DNA of 64,000 nucleotides from Gossypium raimondii (GCF_025698545.1 NC_068567.1:7068001-7132000); one strand, 5' to 3'; counted from the first letter of the stretch, positions 35,001-46,711 are shown. Notes: generated from the letters alone by a model not told the origin. Numbers and translations: made by a program.

Positions 35001-35999
35001 AATAAATACCTAATTAAAATATTAATAAGATAATATTTAACTAATTAATTAATTAAAAATACCACCAAAATATCATCATCATCATCATTACATTCTAGAA
35101 TTCTTCCTCGTGTTAATTGACCATTTTGCCTTTTATGATCTTTCAAAATTTCATCCTTGAATCATCACTTAATTTGGTAAAATTACGATTTAATCCCTCA
35201 TAATTCTTCACCTATTCAAATTGGTCTCTGCATGCCAATTCCATATAATAGTAAATTGGGTTGTTTTCACTTTTGGTCCTTCAATTTTCTTATTTTTACA
35301 CTTCAATCCTCTAAATTTTGAATATATACACTTGAGCCAAAAACTTTTCACATATTTATGATTTAGTCCTTACTTTAAATCAATATACTAAAGCCTACTT
35401 CTTAATTATTATTTTTTAATACTTCTCAATATTCTCTTTTATCATCTTTATATTATGTTCTCATTTTACCGAAAATCAATTATACATTATTCAATTTATT
35501 ACTAGTTTCATTATATATCAATTTTAGGGATGTTACATTTATACTTGTTCTATAGAACTTTTTACATATTTACAATTTAGTTCATTTCTTAATTTAATAC
35601 ATCATGACATGCTTCTTGATTTAAATCTCTTTTGATAACTTGAAACTTTCATTTTCTTTTATCTTATACCTTATTTTGCTAAGATTTTATCTCATATTAT
35701 TTACAACCAATGGGGTTTTGGAGGATGTTACAAAATAAGAGAAAGAGAGAGAAAAGAGAGAGACAATTTTCACAATACTCAATTCATGCATTCTCTTTGT
35801 TACAACCATTTGTTAAAAAGAAAAGAAAGAAAGAGAAAAAAAAACTACAACGGCTCTAAAGTTGGTTACTATCAAAGTTGACTTGGATCAAAACGCCCTA
35901 TTTCACTAAAGTTTCTATACACCCACTAAAGCTTTTATACGCCCCATTTCACTTGGTACTACTACACATCATTTTTAATTTAGTTTTTAACTAATAACA
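32086..35999. mobile_element. LTR-element remnant with truncated direct repeats
   Basis: Flanked by the 5-bp duplication TTCAC (32081-32085 and 36000-36004), starts TGATAAACC and ends CTAATAACA. Unit B has the uninterrupted site (TTTCACCGACTTGGGCCC near 44975), so the insertion is certain. A ~225-bp direct repeat occurs at about 32117-32340 and 35735-35960, interpreted as two truncated copies of one LTR: the left has the proper 5' end, the right the proper 3' end, both sharing the segment that ends TTGGTACT. Between them lies another LTR-like element (32340-35732). Confidence 0.78.
32340..35732 (-). mobile_element. Gypsy-type LTR embedded in the remnant
   Basis: Begins TGTAACACCCC directly after the left truncated repeat and ends at GGATGTTACA (35732; another possible end is 35537). 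It reads as a reverse-oriented long LTR, non-coding throughout, with CACGGCCGTGT-type palindromic words at 32600-32810 and an ATC microsatellite near 35078-35095. No 5-bp duplication was found at either candidate end, consistent with a deletion having removed one flank. Confidence 0.6.
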
Positions 36000-36020
36000 T
36001 TCACATACTTGGGCCCAGTT

Positions 36021-37941
36021 TTAGTGAAGCAATGATCGAATAGCAGTAATGACGTCACCTTTGTGCTCATGAAATGTTCTTTCTGCAACCTTTTTGTTGA
36101 ACTTTTCTCAATGCAAAAGATCAAAGTATTAACATATTTGGCATATCACAGAGAGATATTTAAGAGACATAAGAAGAAGAAGAAAAAGAAGCCAATTGAT
36201 CGGTTGCGCGTGTACGCGTTAAAAAAAATTATATAACAAATTTGAAAGCCCAGTTTTACTTCAAGCGTACAGTGCCAATTGTAATATTTATAATTCCGAC
36301 GGAACACGAAGCATTTCAAAGGGTCGAAACCAAAGGAAGAGGCGATTGAGAAATAACTAGCATATCCAATAGACTCTAAACGGCTACTAATGGGATTTTA
36401 TAGTATGACAATTCATAACAAGATGAGTTTGTAAGAAAATTAAATATTCTATTCTAAGGACTAAATTGCAAGAAATGTAAAACTAAAGGGCTATTCAACA
36501 AATAACTAATAGGGGTTGGTTGACTTCAATGTGATTCACTGAGTCCCGGACAAGGGATATAAATCGCGTAAATTATCAAGTGGCTCCATTTTATCTTCTG
36601 ATATCAATTTCATTGACTTAGACGAAATAGGTCAAATTTATCTTCCGATCCCACCGCTAATCCAAGACTAATGAACGGGTGCACGACAAGATTATCTTTC
36701 GGTCTCACTTTATCTTGATATTCCCTTAGGGGTGTCACTACCTAAGTTCTTAGTTCTATTCGATTTAGTCCAATTTATTATGATTTAGTCATTTGTCCAA
36801 AAGTTTTAGTTTACCCACGTCTCCATCAACCAACCTCCTTTGAGGCTTAGCTACTCATGCTCAAAGTAAAAGAAATAAACATAAAAATGTAAAACAAGGC
36901 AGCCATGAAAGTAAAGCTTAAGAAAAATGTAAAAATTAAGATTTTTATGCAAGTAAACTTAAATAGCATGAACCAAAAGCATTTAATAGGAAAATCTAAA
37001 GTAAGAAACATTAAAGGAATAAGCTTTAATAGATTGAAAGTAAAATAAACTGAAATACATTAAACTTAAGCTTAAAAGGTCTTGAAAGCAACTAAAAATG
37101 CAAATAAACCTTAGCTATAGTAATAGCTAACTTAACTAATACTAAGAATAACAAGAACAAGAAGTATATCCAGAAAAATAAACTATAATCTAAGGTAGAA
37201 GAAGAGAAAAAAAAATCCTAGAAAAGTGCGGAGAAAAACTAAAGAAAACCTAGAGAAAACTAAACCAAAAACTAAGCTAATATGTGTCTCTCTCTTCCTT
37301 AGCAATTTTTGGTTGTTTTGAAATGTATTCTGATGACTTTTCATTGTAAAAAAATGCCCGTACACGGGCCTTGTGTGATTAGTGGACCAGGTAGACAAAG
37401 ACTACCCTTTTTGTCCAAGTTTGTCCCCTTGACGAAGGTGACATCACGATACCCAGAAGAGGATATTGCGATATATCGGGCAGTGTTGAGCCCTGGGGCC
37501 TTCCTTAAAAGGTGGATATTGTGATACCCAAAGAGGTAATGCGATACCACTGAAGGGAGTCTTCATTCTCCTCTACTGTTGGAGGTATCGCGATATCTAT
37601 TCCTTGGAATTGTGATACCCTTTGCCTTGGTGTTGTTCTCGCTCGTTTTCAACCTCCAACATGTCCCTAATCACTCAAACACACATTAGGCCGCCAATGG
37701 TGCTATCGACCAATTTGGGTTACAAAATAGACAAAAACAAGACATTTTCACTTATTAATAAAAAATACGAAAATAGTTAAAAACTAAGCTAAAGACGCTA
37801 TTTTGCTCGAGAAAAAGCTCCTTAAGTGTGTCGGGAAAAGCCTAATTTGCCACATCGATTTGTAACAGATTACCAACCTCTAGTTTGTTTGCGATGATGT
37901 CCACATCCGCCACGTTAATCTTTACAACTAATTCTTTCTCT
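36021..37941 (-). pseudogene. HYPK partial pseudogene (exons 3-4 only)
   Basis: Duplicate of the HYPK 3' end in unit A. Exon 3 is at 37941-37878 (64 nt; one codon lost relative to the intact gene) and exon 4 at 36101-36021 (81 nt, ends in TAA). Both keep the splice borders and most residues (NVADVDIIANKLE; NKKVAERTFHEHKGD), but several conserved residues changed. Exons 1-2 are absent because the duplication breakpoint falls in intron 2, and a 1.7-kb insertion (36196-37872) fills intron 3. It has no start codon of its own, so it cannot make HYPK. Confidence 0.9.
36196..37872. mobile_element. Unclassified 1.7-kb insertion in HYPK pseudogene intron
   Basis: Absent from unit B, where sequence runs AAGCAGCCAACCTC without a gap (45155-45168). 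CCAA stands on both sides (36192-36195 and 37873-37876). It is non-coding, with repeated GATATCGCGATACC-like words at 37440-37620 and a TTAGCTACTCAT segment shared with the solo LTR at 29411-30698, so a reverse-oriented solo LTR is the best guess. Ends are not fully resolved. Confidence 0.6.
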
Positions 37942-37944
37942 CTG

Positions 37945-38580
37945 TATGGAATAGAATTATAGCGTACGGTTCAAATAAAGCACAAAATCAAATATATAGG
38001 ACGTTTATTTGATACAGTGCGTGAAACATTTTGTCTACAAACAAGATTCAAAGAATTAATTTAGGTGCTAAATGTTAGTACAAATCAAATGTGAAACACT
38101 TTTAAATTGTTTGATGATTAAGCACAAAATAACTTAAAAACTATTTAAAAAATTTTAAGTATAAACATTGCATCAATCAAGTTATTTCATTAACTTAATC
38201 TTCAATTTAGGTGCTAAATGTTAGTACAAATCAAATGTGAAACATTTTTAAAACATGCTGAATTAAATTGTAAACATGTGTGTATCTATTATATAAACAA
38301 CTTAAATCTAACAATTTTAAAAAATAAAATAAATAGAATCATTTAAAGGTAGAAGAGCCAGTTTTGTTTAAAAAAAAAAAACCCTCGTTAGTGTGATGCA
38401 TGTACACGTATTTACAATTTGTGTTGGTACTTAATAACTAAGCTAATGGCAAGGTTGATATTTTAAAGACTTTTGAAGTTTGGATACCAATTTAAAAATG
38501 AGGAATATAATTAGCTTAAATTTGGATAACCAAGCCAGAGAAATTAAAAGTGAGTTTTGAGAATGAAAAATTAGGACATT
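37945..38580. other. HYPK pseudogene intron 2 remnant
   Basis: Matches the intron between HYPK exons 2 and 3 in unit B (about 45240-45790), including AGGTGCTAAATGTTAGTACA and a TTTGTGTTGGTACTTAA segment. Contains a short internal repeat of the first motif (38067 and 38210). No coding sequence. Confidence 0.75.
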
Positions 38581-38582
38581 AA

Positions 38583-39283
38583 GGCTTCCTTTGGTTTGCT
38601 TCAGTACATCAGTGAGGTGCAGTTGAGGGTGCCAACCTCACTGCCATGGTGTTTGGAAAAGCAGATCAGTCTAGTGAGAATTCAATTCCACCAAGACTAG
38701 ACAACTAAATTTCTCACTGGAGGTTTCAAAGAAGAATTGGAACCCTTAGGTCTTGTTGGTATTTTTAAGAGACAAAATACCATTACTTTTATTTATTATT
38801 TTACCATTTTATTCTTGAAAGTTAAACTAATTTCTTTCCCAAATTTGATCCAAGTATAATGTTACTATTTGTGAAAATAATATTTATCATTGTTATAAAA
38901 AATATTTAACTATAAAAAATAAAAATAATTATCATTTTATCTAATAAATAATTTAAATTAATTATATAAATCATTAAAATACTGGAAGATATATTTTAAT
39001 ATTTTATTAAATAAATTTATAAATTCACATATTTTAATAATTTTAAAAAAGTAAAATAATTTAAAAAACTTCTATCATATATCAATTCTAATATGATATC
39101 CTTAATAGTCATTTTTTATTCTCACCTCACCGCTACAGCTGCGTTTGAATCCACACACACTCCACCATTGTTTCTAATCTTACCGCTACAGTATCCAATC
39201 TCACCGCTACAGTAACTAATCTCACCGCCACCACTATTTTTAACCTCACCAGAAGTAAACACACTGCCTATCCAAACTAGCCC
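38583..39283. mobile_element. PIF/Harbinger-type MITE, ~700 bp
   Basis: Flanked by TAA (38580-38582 and 39284-39286). The right end TGCCTATCCAAACTAGCCC matches the TIR of the MITE at 50704-50853; the left end is more diverged. Unit B has a single TGA at this point (near 45782), giving an empty site. Confidence 0.75.
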
Positions 39284-39600
39284 TAAATCTTACATTTCAA
39301 TATGGCCTAGAAATTATTATGCAGCAAGAAGCTAATATTGATCAATCTCATTGGCATGCTTATGTCATTCCACGCTTTTTAAAAAAATATCATTATAATA
39401 ATATTAAAAATTATATTTAAAAAATAATGTTATACAAGGACGGGTGTCGGACATGTGTCATCAAACAGTTTAAATTCATTTGATAATTATGAAATTAAAA
39501 ATAAAAAAAGGAAACCGCCAAAAGTAGAAAAAGGAAATGGGTGGAGTTTTCTGAGTTTTGGCTTCCTTAACAGAGGAGAGTTTTGAAGTGGAAGAAGGTG

Positions 39601-39804
39601 ATGAAAAAAATATTTGAATTTAATTTATTTAATTGTCAAAGCTTTGAAGCTTCGCTTGTTTTTCAAACTGATTGTGTAAAGGAAGGGAAAGCAAACAATG
39701 AAAACGCCGCTAGGGGAGGAGCTCTTGAGGAAGATCCAAGAACTGGAAGTAGGACATGCGTATCTCATGCGAGAAATGTCAAGTTTAAGACAATCCAGCG
39801 GTGA
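39601..39804 (+). promoter_or_regulatory. Overlapping upstream ORF of kinase B
   Basis: ATG at 39601 opens a frame that passes over the main start (39698) in a different frame and stops at 39804. The matching position in copy A reads ATA. If the leader is transcribed from upstream of 39601, this should lower translation of kinase B. Confidence 0.5.
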
Positions 39805-42800
39805 GTCAATTCATGACTCAAGTCGTCGAGGATCCCGCCGTACTTCCCCTCAACGGCCGTTATTTCTCGGGGACGCGGCGGCTGCTGCCGGTTCTGGTTC
39901 TGTTCGACTTCCGTTACGAATAGAAAGCGGGAGCTGCGGCACCACAAATGGAGGCGGTGGCGACGCAAGAAGAACAAGAACCGGGAATTCACGGACAGCT
40001 GCCGCTAATTTGACTAACAGTCAGTATTTAAATATTTTACAGTCTATGGGACAATCTGTTTATATATATGATCTTAGAGGCCGTGTATTCTTTTGGTAAG
40101 TTTGAACTTTGAATGGGGTTTCTTTCTTTCCTTTCTTCTTCTTCTTCTTCTTTTTCTTTTTCAGTTGCAATGTTCGTGATTTATTTTTCTAGATTAACGA
40201 TATGATTTGATCTTGTTTCTTAATATACAAGGTAAGGATTATCATCCCTGTAGAGTTATTTTTCTTAAAATTGCGTGTTTTATTGCAGGAACCGAGGTGC
40301 TGAAAAACTTTATGGTTATTTAGAAGCAGAAGCTTTAGGACAAAATATTATTAAGCTTGTTTGTCATCCTAAGGATTTCGGGTTTGCAGTAAATATAGTT
40401 CAACGGGTTATTATTGGGGAGAGTTGGACTGGACTGTTTCCTATTAAGAATAGACTAGGGGAGAATATTTCTGTAGTTGCAACTGTTACTCCTTTTTATG
40501 ATGAAGATGGTTCTGTGGTGGGAATCACTTCTGTGACCTGTGATTCACGGCCTTTTCAAGAAACCAAGTTTGAATTTTCAGCTGAAAGGCAACCGAAGGG
40601 AAATTCTTCAGCCTTTACCCGGTCTAAAAACACCATCTCGGTTAAACTTGGTCTTGATCCTCAGCAGCCTCTGCAAGCTGCAATTGTATCAAAAATATCA
40701 AATTTGGTATTAGTTTCTTAATTCTTTATATATGATTATGTTTGGTTTCTTTTGTTTTGATTTGGGCTGATTCACGAGTTAACCAAAGCAGGCGTCCAAG
40801 GTGAGCAACAAAGTGAAATCCAGAATTAGGACAGGCGAGAATCGTGTTGATCCTTATGATCATAAAGAAGACGCAACTTACAGTGGAGTCTGTACACCGA
40901 AGGGAGATATGTGGCCACCCTCCCATGATGTACTTCATCCTTTTGATAACGTGTCCACTGTAATGAACTCTATAGATTTTGGTGATGAGAATGAAGGAAA
41001 ACCTGCAATCCAAAATTTTACGACCTTTATAGCTAAGACAGGGATATCTTTGCCTTGGAAAGGGAACAGTCAAGAAGAATCAGAGGCCAAGACTACTCAT
41101 TCCATAAGGCCTTGTGAGGGTAATGATCAAGAGAACGAAACATTTCTGCTAAAGGGCCCATATTTGGGTAAAAAACTTGAAGACCATATTAATGAGCATG
41201 ACAGCCCTATCAACAATGAGGCATCAGGTTTTTCATCATCTTCTGCTAATGTTAACAGCACAAGCAGTACCAGAAGCTCGGGGAGTACTGGTGGTAGTCC
41301 TGTTAATATAGTTCATATGGACACTGATTGTGTAGATAATGAAATCTTGTGGGAAGAGTTGACGATAGGAGAGCAAATTGGGCAAGGTAATTTCCGTCAA
41401 TTAACAGCAACTGGGAGACATGAAGGAATTATGAACTTGTTTATAACTAGAGCCATTACTTTATGTTAAAACTCTCTACTGATTCTACTTCATTCTTACT
41501 TGATGTCGTGGGTAATACCACAGCATGAATTATTTAAGTACGTACTTAATTCTCCTTTGCTTTCCTTGTAGGTTCTTGTGGAACAGTATATCATGGTCTG
41601 TGGTATGCATCAGTATGTTCTCTTACTCCTTTCACTGCCTTTCTTTTGGGAAGATGAATAAACACATTATTGATGGTACTATATGGTGTTGAGTTCGTAT
41701 AAACTGGAAAATTGGTGACAAACCCATCAGCCAATTGTTCTATATGGTGTTGAGTATTATAGATTCATCGCCTACGTTGATCCCTAAGTCTAATATAGAC
41801 AGTGCAATATGAAAAATCCGGAGTTCATTTCAGGATCTTATGCCATACTTGCAGTCCATTCCGGTTAATGGAAGGCATGATGTCATTGCTATACATGAGC
41901 TGTTTTACTCGTTAGTTATTTATATTGGTTTTACATAGAAATGGTAGGAAGCATGAAAAAAATGTAAATCACCTTACTATTTGTGGAAATCTACCATTTT
42001 CATGTTATCGCAGGATGTTGCTGTCAAGGTATTCCCGAAACTGGAATATTCAGATGATGTCATACATTCTTTTAGACAGGAGGTGTGCATTATTGTAAAA
42101 TTACATTTAAATTGCTTTGCAGTCGCCAACTGGCTAAGATAACTGCATTTGTTATCGTTTTGAGTTTCTTTCTTCCTCTTCTAATTCTGCTCTGACTATT
42201 TCCCTTCTGCTTTGAAGGTTTCTCTGATGAAAAGACTGCGGCATCCAAATGTTCTGCTGTTTATGGGAGCTGTCACTTCACCTCAACGTCTCTGCATTGT
42301 TACTGAATTCCTTCAACGGTTCAATCTCAACCTTTTGAAATTCCTTTTTGGCATTTATGGAACATTAACATTGCATATCTATTGTTCTTTGAAACAGTAG
42401 ATTTGTTGGTTTAATTTACTTCATCGTTAATGAATGCTTATTTATATTTTATCGATGTAGTGGGAGTTTGTTTCGATTGCTACAGAGGAATGCTGCAAAA
42501 TTAGAGAGGAAACGGCGTGTTCATATGGCTCTGGATATTGTGAGTCTCAAGTAGTTTTGGGTTCTCATTTTTTTGCAACTTCGTGGTGTTCCTCAAGTTG
42601 TGGTGGCGTGTAGTGCCATCATACGCCAATCTGTATTTTTTTAATCTATTCTTGTTTGCACCGCTGGAGTGCCCTGCCCTCATTAATTCTTCTTATTGAT
42701 TGAACTGCTAAGGCACGAGGCATGAATTATCTTCACCATTGCAATCCGACTATCGTTCATCGTGATTTGAAGTCTTCAAATCTCCTAGTTGATAAGAATT

Positions 42801-44374
42801 GGACTGTGAAGGTTTGCCTTTAGTTATGTGCATCTGTTCTAATTGGAGTTTGGGGCGAAACTAGAAATTTTTTCAGGGGCCCGAAATTAAATTATATATT
42901 TTTACGATATTATAAATGCAATTTTACTTTTTTAATAGTCAATATCTTTATAATTTTTAAAGGAATAAATTAAATTTTATCATTTTTGGGGTCAAAGTGA
43001 AATTTTATCATTATTAATTTAAATTTTTTTTAAATATAAAGTGGCTTAAATGAAAAAAGAATTCATTTTAGGGGGCAGGGCCTCTGCCAGCCCCCTTGCT
43101 CCGCCTTTGATTGGAGATCTAGTTTCAGTTTTGCCTCAGGGTTTCGAAGATACTTGTTTTAGGGCTACCTTTTATCTGACCAGGTTGGCGATTTTGGTTT
43201 GTCACGTCTCAAGCATGCAACCTTTCTCACTACTAAGACTGGGAAAGGAACGGTATTGACTGAAACTTTAGTTCATCAACAATATTAATCTAAGTTTAAA
43301 TCATTGTGAGAGGATGCATAACTTAATAGTTTGGTCGAGTTTTCTTGTAGCCTCATTGGATGGCGCCAGAAGTTCTTCGCAATGAGCCCTCTGATGAGAA
43401 GTATGTTGCAAACGACTCTTCTCCTCTCTTTTTCACTTCACACAACATATCCCCATCCCAGAGCCCAATCGCGTTCACCATTTTTATTCTCTTCTGACCT
43501 TGTATTTCTTGTTCTTTCTGGCAAACACATAGGTCCGATATTTATAGTTTTGGAGTCATATTATGGGAACTTGCTACTGGGAAGATACCTTGGGAGAATC
43601 TCAACTCAATACAGGTATAGTTCTCAACTTTTGATTTTAAAAAATGCGATATTTACATGCGAAGAGTCTATCATCATCAATCCATCTGCATCTCTTCTAA
43701 AGATGTGATCCTATGTTGGATCCTATCTTTAAGTCAGTATTTTCACTTTAGGAACTACTGAGCATTGCAAGTCTTGTAGCTCTGCATGTATGAACAACAG
43801 TGTGTTTAGGATACTTGTAGGTGATTGGAGCTGTCGGGTTCATGAACCAACGGCTGGAAATTCCGAACGATTTAGATCCACTGTGGGCTTCTATAATTGA
43901 GAGTTGCTGGCTCAGGTGGGTTATCTCCTCATAACGTTTTCATGTTTGGTTTCATTCTTGTTTTTTTAGATCCGAGCTGTAGCATACCGATACATTAGTT
44001 AATTCAATATTATGAACCACATACCATTACAAGCCTCAAGCATCGCATGATATTTTAATCAAATTACGTACAATAAGATGTGATGGCCTAACCATTTAAG
44101 AACCATTTAGACAATCGACTTTGGTAGTAGTTCAGTTATGAATTTTGATCCGATTGTCTTCAGGATTAAAGGAAACTTTGTTTCTCATGTAGTCATTGTA
44201 ATTTTCAATTGTGATCTGACCCTTGAAACTATAACTTTTTCCGAAACCAGTGATCCTCAAAGTCGGCCAACATTTCTGGAACTGATGGACAAGCTTAGAG
44301 TGCTTCAAAGACGATGCACCATCCAATTTCAGGAAGCCCGTAACTCGTCCAGCGGCTCTCAAAAGGGATCATGA
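39698..44374 (+). CDS. PAS-domain Raf-like MAPKKK, copy B
   Basis: Same 13-exon structure as copy A: 39698-40095, 40289-40706, 40792-41386, 41572-41612, 42014-42082, 42218-42318, 42461-42539, 42713-42811, 43184-43252, 43351-43400, 43533-43614, 43821-43915, 44251-44374. The joined frame is open for 739 codons; exon lengths equal those of A except the last, one codon shorter. PAS domain and all kinase motifs ([20 protein letters not shown]) are intact. Differences from A include changes inside the PAS core (for example [10 protein letters not shown] to [10 protein letters not shown]) and PQWMAPE to PHWMAPE in the activation segment. An extra upstream ATG at 39601 overlaps the main start in another frame. 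It converges with HYPK, 0.6 kb apart. Likely a cytosolic stress-signalling kinase. Confidence 0.93.
42860..43112. repeat. Intronic dispersed repeat, copy in kinase B
   Basis: Counterpart of 22225-22475 in intron 8, with GGGGCCCGAAATTAAATT at its start and a CCAGCCCCCTTGCTCCGCC end. Confidence 0.65.
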
Positions 44375-44993
44375 ATCAAATCCAAGTGTTTTGGGGTTCA
44401 TTTCTTCCCTCAGCAAAAGCTCTCGATTGGTTGAAGCATGGGCATTCTTTTTGCTAACATTTACACTCAATTGCCGGTTGTGGAATGCAGAATTGCCACC
44501 TAGACTCGCAACATTGGCGTTGAAAATCTCAGGCTAGACAAAGCTGAAAAGGAGACGGTACCGTGTGAGCAACCCCAAATTTCAATGTGGTTGGATTGGT
44601 TGTTAGTGAATGTCGCTTGTTCTTTTTCATGTCAGCCTGGAAATTTTTCGGAGGGAACGTCAATAAAGGTATATATTATATATATTTATATTGTGGATCA
44701 TACTCTTCTAGATCGGAATTTGTATCGAGCACGAACTGAAATCAGAAAACTCGGAACATTCCAGATAACTAGGTTTTGGATCTTTCATGTCTCAACAAGT
44801 TAAAGAAGCATCCAATATGCTCTTCTAACGCTAGGTTCTAATGGGAAAACAGTAAGCACAGCCATAGTCACCATTAAAATTGAGTTTAAGCGATTTGAAG
44901 GTAACTGTGCCTGTCATATGGCCTCCATCTTACAAAGGGTTTTGTCAAAAACTTTGAGAAATATCGGTTTTATTTCACCGACTTGGGCCCGGT

Positions 44994-46711
44994 TTAGTGA
45001 AGCAAGGACCGAATAGCAGCAACGGCATCACCTTTGTGCTCGCGAAGTGTTCTCTCTGCAACCTTTTTGTCCAACTTTTTCCGGTGCAAAAGATCGAAGT
45101 ATTAGCATCTTTGGCATATCACAGAGATATTTAAGAGACATAAGAAGAAGAAAAAGCAGCCAACCTCTAGTTCGTTTGCGATGATGTCCACATCGGCCGC
45201 GTTGATCTTTACTGCAGCTAATTCTCTCTCTCTGAATGGAACGCACAAAATCGAGTATATAGTAAATTTATTTGATACAGCGCGTGAAAAATTTTAAGTC
45301 CGTAAACAAGAATCAAGTCATTTCATTAACTTAAACATCCATTTAGGTGCTAAATGTTAGTACAAATCAAATGTGAAGCATCTTTAAAACATGTTGAATT
45401 AAATCTGACAAATTTAAAAAAAAAAAAAAATTGATCATTAACTGGTAGGAGGGATACTTCTCTTCACAAAAAAAAACTCGTTAGTGTGATAGGTGTATAT
45501 ATGTTTGCGGTTTGTGTTGGTACTTAAACGACTAAGTTAATGACGAGGTTGACAGAAGTATTTGATTGATACAATACTGATATTTTGAAAATCTAATTAA
45601 AATGTTTTGATGTTTGGGTACCAATTTAGAAGCTGAGACCTAGTTTGAGGATTTCCAGTGCAATTAGCTATAAATATGCATATTCTGCAAACTAAATGGG
45701 CAAGTTCTGCAGTCTTAAGTTTGGATAACCAAGTAGAGAAATTAAAAGTGCAAGTGAGTTTTGAGATTGAGAAATTATGACATTGAACCTTACGTTTCAA
45801 TATGGCCTACACATTATCATGCTGCAAAAAGAGATTCAAGGAACATATAATAGCACGGCCGAAGAAGAAAACAAGGATTACGGAAAAGAAATGAAAGGTA
45901 ACCTAATATTGCAAATTGAAATCAAATATGAATGTAGATTGAGATTGTATTATATCAATCTCATTGGTATATATTCATATGCTTATGTCATTCCGACTTT
46001 TCATTTTTCTCGAAAAATTCGTGTTCAAAAACTGTGTACAATGCATATCTAGACTCAACAGTGAATCATGACCTTCTAAATACATGAAAAAAAGACCTCA
46101 ACTAAAATGATATGGCTCCTGGGTTTTAGCAGCAGCATTAGAATTATTTAGGTTACCTTATGACCTACCTCAAATTACCTTATACACAAAGCTTTTGACA
46201 ATTTTAATGACAAAACACACACATAAAAAAAAATGTGTTCGATATGATTATACTCGGTTTCTTTATAAATTTTTTCATATATTTATTGGATCATATAGTG
46301 TCAGATATTAATATCTTCATAAATTTCTGAAAATTCCAATCCAACCATCAAAATTCAACGAATGTAACAAAAACAAAAAGGAACCAAATTGGACTAAAAT
46401 TAAACTTAGATAATTAATATTCGAGAAATCAAACCTCAATCTCATTGCATTCTTTTCTGCTTCCGCCGATGCCGCAATCGATGCCATGGCCTGCAACGTA
46501 AAAAAGAACAAGAAAAAGAATCCCGTAAGCAAAAGAAAACGAAAAGGAAAAAAAGAAGCGTAAGCTAAAGATCGAAAGAGACCGATTGGGCACGAGAAGA
46601 ATCGAGCTGGCGATCTTCGACACGATCGGTGAGTTTATCGAAGGCTTTACTCTGTTGCTGTAAATCCTTAGAGTCAACGACTACGTCAACGCCTCCATCT
46701 CCGGCTTCCAT
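44994..46711 (-). CDS. HYPK: HYPK, NatA-associated chaperone-like protein
   Basis: Four exons on the minus strand: 46711-46583, 46490-46435, 45231-45165, 45074-44994; all introns GT-AG; 110 aa. The protein has the family's characteristic blocks: DSKDLQQQSKAFDKLTDRVE, AMASIAASAEAEKNAMRLR, INAADVDIIANELE and LDKKVAERTLREHKGDA, ending IRSLLH. The C-terminal half is a UBA/NAC-like helical domain. HYPK (huntingtin-interacting protein K) binds the NatA complex (NAA10/NAA15) at the ribosome and modulates N-terminal acetylation. The start ATG is the only one that gives the conserved N-terminus, and the size is normal for the family. The gene converges with kinase B; its 3' half was copied into unit A (36021-37941). 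Introns 1 and 3 are short (92 and 90 bp), intron 2 about 1.2 kb. Confidence 0.94.

Larger units (their letters stand above)
18840..39370 (+). repeat. Tandem segmental duplication, unit A
   Basis: Upstream unit of a direct duplication: PAS-Raf kinase A plus HYPK exons 4 and 3 and part of HYPK intron 2. Homology with unit B starts near 18840/39375 and unit A ends in HYPK intron 2 sequence (the ATCTCATTGGCATGC to TGTCATTCC stretch near 39345-39375). About 14 kb of insertions account for almost all of its extra length over unit B. Confidence 0.88.
39375..46000 (+). repeat. Tandem segmental duplication, unit B
   Basis: Direct repeat of unit A containing kinase B and HYPK exons 4-3 plus part of intron 2. 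Homology to unit A stops inside HYPK intron 2 near 46000. It carries none of the five large insertions present in unit A. Confidence 0.88.

Noticed and set aside
43050..43259. 69-codon ORF in kinase B
   Set aside because: It is intron 8 repeat sequence running into exon 9 in a wrong frame.
45028..45246. 72-codon minus-strand ORF as a separate gene
   Set aside because: It is a read-through of HYPK exon 3, intron 3 and exon 4 in a wrong frame; the spliced gene explains it.
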